A stretch of 64,000 nt of DNA, taken from positions 38,281,868-38,345,867 of the forward strand of contig JABBOT010000002.1 of NCBI GenBank assembly GCA_016165875.1, given 5' to 3'. The stretch is from Acanthopleura granulata. Its lineage: Eukaryota > Mollusca > Polyplacophora > Chitonida > Chitonidae. Below the pieces are notes generated by a model. That model did no database searches. It was not told where the DNA came from and saw only the letters and a list, made by a program, of their open reading frames with translations. Below are positions 25,001 through 33,896 of this stretch, piece after piece (positions within the stretch are counted from its first letter, which is position 1; every line of letters begins with the position of its first letter). The position numbers and the translations under genes were made by a program.

Positions 25001-26307
25001 TGGAGTATTTGTTCATATCCTGAATTACTCAGTGTCATCTGAGCTAACAGTGTGTGGAGTGTTCCAGTCCAAATCGACTTCAAGAGAATGTCTTCGTTGT
25101 TTAGTGAACTGTCCACTAAGAGGATTATCTCCCTCTCTGACAACACTTTTCTGACCCCAGTGGTGATAATGGCAGAGGGTAGGAGCAGTCGGTCAGCTCC
25201 ACACTGTGTCGGATTATACAGTTTAGACTAACATGCACTAGATACAATGGGGTCTGGAAATCCCTGTCAGTATTCATAATAGACAAGTGACGGTGTATTC
25301 AATAAAAATATATTTTCTGAATAAAAATAGAACATGAGTTTTAAATGGAGATAACAGTGGACCAAGTGGTATGGTCAGTATTGACAAGATGTCAGTTTTT
25401 AGATGTGTTGGCAAGTTTCACTGTAATACTTTACAAATTGCTTGTGATATGCTACTCTGATGGAAACTACTCTCTTCTAGTACATCATGACCAAGCAGAT
25501 GTTTTCTCGAACTATTCTATCCCTTCTATTCTATTGCCGAGTGAACTCTGTCTCTTTACTTTCCTTGGTTTCCTACCCAAACCTTTCCACACTCTAATCA
25601 ACAGTTCAGATCGTGTCATGTGAATGAAATAACCCTGGGTATAGTGTAAATGACCGTCTTACAGCATACATTCAGCTTGTGTGGATCGTGTGTTATATAC
25701 TGACTGAGAATCGTGGTTACGGTAAAATCAGATTGTAGGTTCAAACCTACAAGATAAAACAGAAGCTGCTCAGTTGCAGGTACATATGAGAAATGTTACA
25801 CCATTGATGGTTTCAACATGTTATGTGTCCTGTCAAAGATTATGTCAAACTGAGGTCAGTCTTAGCCTGAAGTTCAGCCCAAATTACATTACATGGTTAT
25901 CTGACTAGCAGAGTGCATGTAATATGATCTTAATTGGCATGAGTACGTTGGCACTTTTCTTTAACGATTAATTTGTAGAAACTCCTGTGAACATTTTGAA
26001 CATGCAGTCCTCTTTTTACTTAGATGAGGCTTCATTTGGAGATATTTACAGATCCTGTGTTTGTTTCAGGTTTGAATGGCATCACACAAACTTCCTCCTT
26101 GGGGAGAGCCAGGTCACTATAAGCTGGAACATCACAGCTGCAGTGTCACCAGGTAACTACAGGATAACCCACTACGGCCATCACAAGAGTATTGGGGGTA
26201 CCATAACCCCGTACAGTGGTACAACAGCAGCTTTCAAAGTTGGCCCTGCCATCGATGTCAACCATGAATTAAAAAAGTTGCTTGAAAATTCGAATCTTAT
26301 TGGATAA
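10042..26307 (+). CDS. ASAH2: Neutral ceramidase, complete, 19 exons, 710 aa
   Basis: Hydrolyses ceramide to sphingosine and fatty acid at the cell surface or in secreted form. Exons: 10042-10161, 12476-12625, 13046-13222, 13780-13907, 14557-14634, 15111-15231, 15630-15752, 15964-16050, 16639-16743, 17271-17352, 17562-17674, 20155-20249, 20699-20738, 20975-21067, 21303-21398, 22776-22919, 23296-23349, 24055-24143, 26070-26307. All borders are GT-AG and phases match throughout. A signal peptide spans about residues 1-18, followed by the family start NYLVGAGIADITGPAAEV. The hexapeptide GDVSPN holds the expected nucleophile Ser274. Probable zinc ligands by alignment to the family are His114 in HTHSGPGG, His223 in WFAVH, Glu458 in PGEF and Tyr496 in DYITTYEEY. 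The C-terminal immunoglobulin-like part ends at TAA 26305-26307. No Ser/Thr mucin box like that of mammalian membrane forms is seen. Introns 9 and 15 carry junction-spanning duplications; intron 11 holds a dead Tc1 element. Confidence 0.97.
10429..11013. repeat. Long inverted repeat (foldback element), arms of about 0.2 kb
   Basis: The arm at 10429-10657 is the imperfect reverse complement of 10803-11013, with a loop of about 145 bp. Matching landmarks include GAATTCTTCCTATCC, GCTGAGTCTAGA, GAGGCT...GAAGAAAATGC and GTACGGGGTCAA. It lies in intron 1 of the ceramidase gene. No protein is encoded. It may be a foldback or MITE-type transposon; no target duplication was identified. Confidence 0.85.
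11114..11367. repeat. Second long inverted repeat (hairpin) in ceramidase intron 1
   Basis: The arm at 11114-11221 is the reverse complement of 11257-11367, with only about 35 bp between. Shared segments are AGGTTAACGCTGTTT, CTCTCGCAAACTAATGCA and TGATTTCTGGTA. Identity is high in the inner arm. It lies about 100 bp from the first foldback but has an unrelated sequence. Confidence 0.88.
12697..12721. repeat. (AT)n microsatellite
   Basis: A GTGTATAT run of alternating A and T in intron 2 of the ceramidase gene. Similar AT runs occur at about 16475, 29050, 46912, 48130 and 55978. Confidence 0.9.
14197..14410. mobile_element. MITE with TA target duplication, copy B
   Basis: A 214-bp element with terminal inverted repeats (CCCTAATTCTTCTAATT at the left, its complement ending CTAGGG at the right), flanked by TA on both sides (14195-14196 and 14411-14412). 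TA duplication and short size suit a non-autonomous Tc1/mariner-type element. It lies in intron 4 of the ceramidase gene and is inverted relative to copy A at 2061-2211. Confidence 0.82.
16721..16831 (+). repeat. Three 37-bp tandem copies spanning the exon 9 donor of ceramidase
   Basis: Copies start at 16721, 16758 and 16795. Each holds the last 23 bases of exon 9 (TACAGCTGAACTCTACCACAAAG with one base change in copy 2) and the following intron start. Donor sequences are GTGAGT, GTGATT and GTGAGT. The first donor fits the frame. Reading through to the later donors meets TAG at 16792-16794, so their use would truncate the protein. Confidence 0.93.
17740..20060 (+). pseudogene. Degenerate Tc1-like transposon in ceramidase intron 11
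   Basis: The left part begins with a terminal sequence of Tc1 type (AGTATAAACGCAACACTTTTG at about 17745). The helix-turn-helix part of a transposase follows near 18020-18350 (RERILGMLDAGMTHRAV, then HLRDRSRPATVT), broken by frameshifts and stops. About 0.95 kb of unrelated or unrecognised sequence intervenes. The catalytic part resumes at about 19300-19990 (FSHESCFQLHRADGRWR, then RYLDEIL and DWPAYSTELSP). The second catalytic Asp aligns with Val, and the third acidic residue of SPIEHLWD-type elements is Lys. It is inactive. A single open frame covers 18831-19646 but joins the filler and the transposase by chance. The right end is not clearly defined. Confidence 0.83.
20299..20546 (+). mobile_element. 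SINE family A, nearly complete
   Basis: A tRNA-derived SINE in ceramidase intron 12. The head has a degraded tRNA-like region with a B-box-like AGTTCAAGTCC. The body reads GGGAAGGTCCGCCAGCAACC, then GTGGGTTTCCCCCGG, then CTGGCCGTCGTCG. The tail reads CACCAATCAAATAAATAAA. The first tRNA segment is diverged. Confidence 0.85.
21681..21948 (-). mobile_element. SINE family A, full-length copy with target-site duplication
   Basis: The best copy in the window, in ceramidase intron 15. Read on the minus strand it opens with a tRNA-like GGGACCTCCGTGGCTCAGTC (A-box region), then a B-box-like GTTCAAGCCC, a body, and a TTATTTATT-complement tail. The 12-bp TTCATGTAATTA flanks it on both sides (21669-21680 and 21949-21960), a direct insertion duplication. 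SINEs are copied by RNA polymerase III and mobilised by LINE reverse transcriptase. Confidence 0.92.
22083..22783 (+). repeat. About 11 tandem copies (~61 bp) of the exon 16 splice acceptor region
   Basis: Twelve acceptor junctions lie between 22101 and 22775, the last being the real start of exon 16. Each unit contains a branch-point-like TGCTAAC, a pyrimidine-rich TTTCTCC tract, (C)TAACAG, nine bases GGCACCACA or close variants, and GTAAGG. The ninth unit has lost the donor (GCCGGG) and the canonical CAG (AAGAG). The nine-base cassettes are in phase 0 and free of stops. Continuous reading of a unit instead meets TAA, so a simple 5' extension of exon 16 would stop. Confidence 0.93.
23640..23920. 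repeat. Degenerate tandem repeat in ceramidase intron 17
   Basis: About seven or eight imperfect copies of a unit close to 38 bp built on ATAGgCAGTGcagTGTTGCAGTTC. Units are diverged. It lies well away from the flanking exons. Confidence 0.7.
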
Positions 26308-27524
26308 GCTATTTAAGGTAACATTACCAAAGGTTTTGTTCATGGGTAGGGTTAACAAGAAATTCTTAAAATCAAAAGTTTAAAAAGAAAAAGCAAAGTT
26401 AAATGTATGGCATATAGAACATTCCAAATCAGCCTCCCCAGCTAAAAACAAGCATGGAAGAGTGTTGGTACTTTTGGGTTATGGGTGTTGTATCTTTGGT
26501 TTTATTTTTTCTTTTAAGTCAACAGAGAGAGTTTTCTTGGTTAGAAGATATCCATGTATGTAGTTGTTAGATCAGGTATTTTGGTGTTTGTTACGTTTCT
26601 CGTCCATCAAACAGCATTGGAAAACTTTATGACAAGTCGGCTGAAGTGGAGCGCTGCCAGATCTTGAATTTTTAATGCTCTAGGTCACACGTGTTAATTG
26701 ATTTCTCAAAACAGTGCCAAGTACTGAAAGGTGTATTTAAGCAGGATTGTACATTTTGGTGGGTCTCTCTAAGTTGTGGATGTGGGTATGCAAGTATCAG
26801 TGCATCATACAGCTTTAATACTTGTGGATTTCTGTGAAATCATGATTACTTCCACATGTTTATAAATGTAATACAGATTATTTGTACAAATATGGTGCTT
26901 TTTGATATGAACAAGATATACAAAAGTAAAATATGTCCATTAATGTCAGTTCAGTTTTCATGACAGATATGTGCACATACCTGTACCGTTACAATGTGGC
27001 AGTAAGTTTTCTACAGCAGTTATGCATGGTTTTCTATGATTCTAGATTTTTAGAGAAAGATTTAAGTGTATGATATTTTTGTGGGAAGTCTGAATTGCCA
27101 GTAATGTAATGTGACACGCTTTGTGATATTAGATACGCTAAGTGATACATTCCATAGTGCTCAAGGGGGCCAGTGTATCAGTCAAAAGCCCTCACTGATT
27201 AAAAAGGTAGATGTGTTATGTCTCCTGTCACTTACATGTATTTGTGAAATCCACCGGTGATAGAAATCTGTATATGCTGTGCTTTGTCACAAATCAGTTG
27301 CTTGTGAAATCTACGCACGTGGTAAGATACGTAATTAATCTGACATTGTAATGGTTTCAGGCAATTGGAATATACAGAATTGTAAAAATTGAAGGTGTCC
27401 TTTGTGTTGAGTAGGGTGGTTGGGTTGGTTATGGATTTTCATCAGACATTATCCCCTGTATTTGCAGAGTTTGTATTGAGTTAAACCAGTTCAAATGCAA
27501 TCTAATTATTGTGCTGCCTTACTG

Positions 27525-27970
27525 CAGATACCAGATATGATTCACCAAAGTGTCACAATATTGGGGTACCTGGTATGATTCCCCACTGCGTCACACTATA
27601 CAGGTACCAGGTACGATTCCCCACTCGGTCACACTATATGGCCACTAGGTATGATTCCCCACTGCATCACACTATATGGGCACCAGGTATGATTCCCCAC
27701 CCTGTCACACTCCACCGGCACCAGTCATGATTCCCCCATCCCGTCACACTCCACCGGCACCAGTCATGATTCCCCATCCCCTCACACAATAAGGGCAGCA
27801 GGTAAGATTCCCCACCCCATCACTGTGTAGCAGCATCAGATATGATTCCCCCATTCTGTCACACTATACGGGCACCAGGCATGATTCACCCATTCTGTCA
27901 CACTATACGGGGTACCAGGTATGATTCCTCACCCCATCACACTATACAGGGCTCCAGGTATGATTGTCTC
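27525..27970. repeat. Minisatellite, ~44-bp unit, downstream of ceramidase
   Basis: About ten copies of a unit reading ATGATTCCCCACCC, GTCACACTATA, then GGGCACCAGGT. Copies vary by small indels. It falls inside the probable ceramidase 3' UTR, ahead of the AATAAA at 28002. Confidence 0.9.
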
Positions 27971-28001
27971 CATGCAGAGTGCCAGCAGTTCTTACCTGAT
28001 A

Positions 28002-28007
28002 AATAAA
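28002..28007 (+). terminator. Candidate polyadenylation signal for ceramidase
   Basis: AATAAA within CTGATAAATAAAGCATT, 1.7 kb after the stop codon. It is the first canonical hexamer I noticed after the gene. An ATTAAA near 27197 is a weaker earlier candidate. Confidence 0.45.
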
Positions 28008-28523
28008 GCATTACACACAGCCTCTGAACCAGTTTTTTAGTTGACGGTACCAATGGGCTGTAAGACTCCCATTATGGATTACCAGACCTCACTATCATGT
28101 TTGTTATACCAATTTACCAAGTGCCTGGGGAACATTTCGAGAACCAGGCTCTGTTTATTTATTTGTTACTTATATATGCCATGCTCAAGAAATGTTTATG
28201 TTTACAATGACAGTGAGTCTCTTGGGTAGAGGAAACAAAGAGTGACCTGGTTAAATCAGGCATTCCGCTTGGAGGTAGAAATGGAGCAATGTTTGCAAAG
28301 ATTCCATTCCATCCTATACAGAGCATGAAGCTGCACAACCAAAACCCCATGCCTTTGTGGCTGTGGCAGAGAATCCCCAACAAGGATTCGATACATTTTG
28401 CCCTGCATAAAGTTTGGAGACAGCATTTGCAAATGCTACAGAGCCAAATGTAAACTTTCATGACCTGAGAAAGTAGGTCAAAGGTCAACTGTACTTTATT
28501 CTAATCTGATTAACTAAGGTTTC

Positions 28524-28570
28524 TTTATTTATTTGGTTGGTGTTTTATGCCATAATCAAGAATGTGATCA
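28524..28570 (-). mobile_element. SINE family A tail fragment
   Basis: Only the tail and the adjoining TTGGTGTTTTATGCCATAATCAAGAAT part remain. Confidence 0.55.
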
Positions 28571-28985
28571 ATTATGAGGACTACCACTAGTGAATTTATC
28601 TAGTAAATTTTCATTGCATTTGGCTCAGTTGTTTTGAAGGTCTAAAGGTTTGAATGACTAGCAAAATATGTGAGCCGAAAAATACGCCAAAACATGTGAT
28701 TCTGACCAGGTGTGGGGTAGATCCCAGCATTGGACACAACTTGTGGATTCCTTCTGTCCCAGAGTTACAGGGTCTTGGGGGACAATAACTTGTCGTACCA
28801 TACATTTAATAATTGTACATCCCTTTGCGCAGTCTGTTTGTTCAAACCCACCTGCCTCACACCAGTGTGTTGAGCTGTTGACAGCTGGCCCACTGCATGA
28901 TTACAAGATCTGCAGGTAGTAATAAATTTATCCATACCTTATGGGGACCCTGGTGAAAATCCACAGACACTATATATATATGCAT

Positions 28986-29331
28986 GCTTACTTGGGCTTT
29001 ACGTTGTACTCAACAATTTTTCAGTTATATGATGAGTCCTTAGAATGTATACATATACATATATATATATACTGTGTGTCTTCTTGAGGCAGGTTGAGTC
29101 CCTGCTGCAAAGTGCAGCCGCAACTGTAACAGACATGATGTCCCACCCGGTCACATCATACTGACATCGGCCGACCAGTTCAGTTTCCTTGTCTAAAGTC
29201 TCAGTGCTGAGCGCCACGCCAGGCAGCAACAAGTACCATTTTTTCAATCTTTGGTGTGACCCGACCCAAGTTTGATCCCGGATCTCCGACCCCAAGGCAG
29301 ACGCTGTAACCACCAGGCCACTGAGGCAGTC
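28986..29331 (-). mobile_element. SINE family B copy 1
   Basis: A second tRNA-derived SINE family. Read on the minus strand it opens GACTGCCTCAGTGGCCTGGTGG (A-box region) and continues to a B-box-like region GGGATCAAACTTGGGTC. It ends in a GTTGTACTC-complement and TTTACG region. Copies 2 and 3 are at 50501 and 50979. An AT microsatellite sits inside it. Confidence 0.82.
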
Positions 29332-31204
29332 CATCGATCAAAAATACGGGCAACTCAGAACGGGCTGCGTTCAGAGACAGTAGACACTTTTATTAATATA
29401 GTCAGAGTTAACAATTGTGTACATCTTTACAAAAAGCCTTCAACAACTTTGTTATATCCAAATCAATATTCCTGCTTCGTTAATAACCTTGATTTTAATG
29501 TTCTGAGTACTTATCACCTGGATTTCCGAGTCTCTTGGCGGCTCAATACGATATCCCACAACATTTTTTTTTTCCCGATCTTGACTTGATTTCCCCATCA
29601 GGTACTTGCATACCTGTACTGCACTCCCTCACATTACACGGAGACTTCTTCCATATAAGGTAATACATGTATATTCTAGAAATACAATATAGACTATTCA
29701 CACATAAAAACTGGACGGAATTGACATTAGCATAGACACAGGTGATGTGGAGGGAAGAGAGTTTAGCAGGTGATAGGCACAGGGTGATGGAGCACTTCAG
29801 CATCAAGCTGGAGTTTGTTAGTTGAACCTGGTACAAGGCAAAATCAACGCCAAAACAATAACGGTACATTGTGCCTCTTGAGTACTGCCACAGTTTAGGT
29901 TGCTTTGGGTAACTCTGTGTAATAGGTTCATGTTCAGCAGAATACCACGACAATGTTTGATTTTCACCCTAATTATTGTAAAATATCACATTAAGATTTT
30001 ATTTACTTGTTTTGACAGAAACATTTCTTAATAGAGTGGGCCATACAAAGAAAGTTACCATATGTATGTAAAGGCTTGTCTTACATCTTTATGACCAAAC
30101 ATGGTGTAATAACACCAAGCTGTTATAACCCAAAATCTTCTTTTAAACATTTTCTCGATCCATGCAATAATGATTTCACACAAAGTTTAACATGACCCAA
30201 CATGATTCAGATGTTATCCCTTACTTCCAAATAGTTCATTGCAATGTGGTCTAACAGCCCATATCAAGTCAACCAAGCATAATAGAGGGAACTGATGAAT
30301 GTAAATGTACAAACCAAATAAGGCATATTGTTAGTTAAGAACTAACTAAGCCATAAAGGGTCAAAAACTACCGTAATATTTACCGATTATCCAAAAGCAA
30401 TAAAACAAGTAAAACTTCATGCACCTTATAAAAAGAAAGTATTCTTTTGCAAATGTAATAATGTTTACCTATCTAATGAACATGTGTTAAATGATATTCA
30501 TAAATCACTGTTACAAAACAATAATAATATAACATACCCTTCATCAATACACAATGTAATACCCTTCTTAAAATGAGATTGTGAAAATGAAATCATTTTA
30601 ACAAATTTGTACATCTAAAACAGAGAATGATTATGGCACTTCAAACACAAAGGAGACATCTCATTACAAGACCGCCAACATAATTTCATTTTAAACTGAG
30701 AATTTTTGATTTCAAACATCAATCTCAAATCAATCTTTTCATCCACTTGATTCCAAGGGATAACTTCATGTCCCAGATAAACACTGCATGTAGAATTTTG
30801 CTAAAAAATTTACATGCTCATATTTTTCTAACGTAGGCTAAAATGCCCAACATGGTAACATATGTATGTGCAGCAGTTTTGATTTCAATCAGCAGTTAAT
30901 TTTGAATTATTAACAATGTGGACGGCAGCCTTTTAAGTTACTATTTTATTAATGTATAACCAGATCTTTCCCTTTATCACTGTCGACCTTTTAACAACAC
31001 TTTCATCAGAAAATCTTCGATCATGATTCAAATATACATGTATCATTGTGGCATTGATACTAACGTGTCTTGAAAAACACAAACAATCAAAACAAGTCAT
31101 GAACTCGACTGAACAAATTTTGAACATCATCTAAATGAAATTATCACAGGATTCGCTTAGAACTGATAACAGAGCCTTGTCTGCTAATCATATGTGCAGC
31201 AGTG
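29332..31204. other. Intergenic stretch without recognised features
   Basis: AT-rich sequence between the ceramidase and polycystin-2 genes. A minus-strand frame at 29543-29953 has no recognisable product, no splice context and ordinary non-coding composition. Confidence 0.5.
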
Positions 31205-32330
31205 GTAATAATGAGCTGGTACCACACGAGGGCGTACTGTGGAGAGGTGTGATGATCAGCTGGTATCACATGAGATCCCCACAAATGGGAGGTGTGATCA
31301 GCTGGTATTACGCGAGGGCCCTACAAATGGGAGGTGTGGTGATCAGTTGGTATGACACCATGGCCCTACAGATCTGAGGTGTGATGATCAACTGATATCA
31401 CATAAGGATCCCACAGTGGGGGAGGTGTGTTGATCAGCTGGTATCACATGAGATCCCCACAAATGGGAGGCATGATCAGCTGGTATTACACAAGGGCCCT
31501 TCAAATTGGAGGTGTGGTGATCAGTTGGTATCACACAAGGGCCCAACAGATTTGAGGTGTGATGATCAGCTGATATCACATAAGAATCCCACAGTGGGGG
31601 AGGTGTGATGATCAGCTGGTATCACAAGAGACCTTTTACAGGGAAGTGTGATATCAGCTGGTATCACATATGTCCCTACAGATGGGAGGTGTGATAGCTG
31701 GTATCACACCAGGGCCCAACAGATGGGAGGTGTGATCAGCTGGTATCATATGAGGCCCTACAGATGGGAGGTGTGATGATTAGTTGGTATCACACGAGGA
31801 CCCTACATATGGGAGGTGTAATCAGCTGGTATCACATGAGGATCCTATAGTGAGGGAGGTGTGATGATCAGCTGATATCACAAGAGACCCTTTTCAGTGA
31901 AATGTGATGTCAACTGGTATCACAAGGTACCTACAAATGGAAGGTGTGATCAGCTGGTTATCACACCACTGCCCTACAGTGGGGGAGGTGTGATGATCAG
32001 TTGGTACCACAAAAGGCCCTTTACAGTCAGGTGTGATGATCAGCTGGTATCACACTAGGGCCCTACAAATGGGAGGTGTGATGATCAGTTGGTATCACAC
32101 AAGGGCCCTACTGATGGGAGGTGTGATCAGTTGGTATCACACCAGGGCCCTACAGATGGGAGGTGTGATGATCAGTCGGTATCACATGTGGGCCCCACAG
32201 ATGGAAGGTGTGATCAGCTGAAATCACACCATGGCCCTACAGATAGAAGGTGTGATGATCAGCTGGTATCCAATACAGTCCTCCAGAGAAGAGGTGTGAT
32301 AATCTGCTGGTATCACACAAGGACTTTAAG
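31205..32330. repeat. Large minisatellite, ~43-bp unit, about 25 copies
   Basis: The unit reads GGTGTGATGATCAGCTGGTATCACAC followed by AGGGCCCTACAGATGGGA, here split in two. Each unit contains an inverted pair (GTGTGAT and ATCACAC) about ten bases apart, so single strands could form short hairpins. Variant units read CACAGTGGGGG or ACAAGAGACCCTTTACAG, giving a higher-order pattern. Confidence 0.93.
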
Positions 32331-33896
32331 GGGGATGGGTATGGCAGATTGTGACCAAGAACTCCTACATGTAACAACACAGAGAGATTAACAGAAAGTG
32401 GTGAGGCACTAGTACAGCGAGTGACGAGGCATAAGGAGGTATATCATTAGGGGTGAGACAGGAAAACCAGTGGTCCAGTCCAACAATAGTCTACGGAATG
32501 TTCACATCACACATTGCTGTGGCTGACTCGCTCAAAAAAGTCCTGAAAATGAGAAAATTTTGAATTGTTCAATTAATTCAGTTAAAATCCTGAAAAACAC
32601 AAGATATTAGGAAGCCAAGTCACCACACATTTATACAAAGTGCACACCACGACAAATGTATGAATGGCCACTTAAGATAAACTGCAAATGCAAAAGCACC
32701 ATTTTAAAATACTGATATACAATGTATTTCTTAGCTGTTTTCATTCTACTCTTTTTTAAAATTTTTAACTGATTGAACAGCAGACTAGTAGTTCTGCATG
32801 TTGTCAAGACTACTTTCAACACTTCAACATGCACACCTTCACATTCCTGCATTGTACCTCACCTACACAGGCTACAATGTACACCATACAACACAACTAT
32901 GCCATCATGCTTGAACACATCATCACTGTGGCAAATGATCGCGACTGAAGCACCGAACAAGGAAACGTTATGACATGAATTTGAAATTTTGTTGTACATC
33001 AGCAATAAGCAAAGATCCATGGTTAGGGTGTGCACTTGGGGATGGGGATGGGGAAAGCTAGCACATGTGGAAACGAAGTGTACTTGTCACGGCTGCGTGC
33101 TGCTGTGGGGCATTCAAACATAACTTCTGCATACGCCTCAGTCAAACTGACACATTAAACTATCATGTTACAAGGCTTTTATATTTTCACTTCCACATGT
33201 CATTTGTGCGAATTGCTGAAGCTGACCACTGGGTGGATTTAATGAAGTCCTGCAATGTATGTGATGTTAGTTGTGGTTAAGGGGTGAAATGATAGCATTT
33301 TTTAAATTGGAAATGGTGTTTGATCAACATCAAAAAGTAATGCACCGGGATGCTCTGCTTTTTCATTTTCAAGGTTCAATCCAAGAAAGAGAAAAAACTG
33401 GTATTAATGTGTTAATAAAACAACAAGTTGGTAAAAATGAAACCAAACATAAATGCATCTACAACAACATCAAGTGTATGCAAAACCCATTACCTCTACA
33501 CCTCAGATGTTTGCTGAAAAGTTAGATGGTACCAGGTAAATGAGCTGTTAACAGTTTAATGTCTATACTATGGGTTATACTTAAATTACTGACCACAATT
33601 CAGTGTATTTCATGGAGATTTCTGAGAAATAAATCACCTGGACCTTTGAATTGAACATAGGGACCTTGCACAAGCTAGATCTGTTGTACACATGTGTCTT
33701 CTTCTAATCATCAGCAACACAGCTATCATAACAACAAATCTGGTCACCACCATCTAGTTTACAACACCTCTCAGAATTAACTCATGATGCATTTGACTTC
33801 TTTAATAATTGTGTAATACCACACTCAAGAACCTTCCTCTTCTGTTAAGTGATTATTGACTAATCAGCATACACGGGCTGACGACATTTAGAGAAT
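32331..33896. other. Region downstream of polycystin-2, no gene recognised
   Basis: Probably includes the polycystin-2 3' UTR. On the minus strand an ATTAAA lies at 33801-33806, about 90 bp after the stop, and could be its polyadenylation signal. No other feature is evident. Confidence 0.45.
33801..33806 (-). terminator. Candidate variant polyadenylation signal of polycystin-2
   Basis: ATTAAA on the minus strand (TTTAAT on the plus strand), 90 bp after the TGA. No AATAAA is seen on that strand close by. Confidence 0.35.

Noticed and set aside
29543..29953. 136-codon minus-strand frame in the intergenic region
   Set aside because: No homology, no flanking signals and low-complexity AT-rich surroundings.
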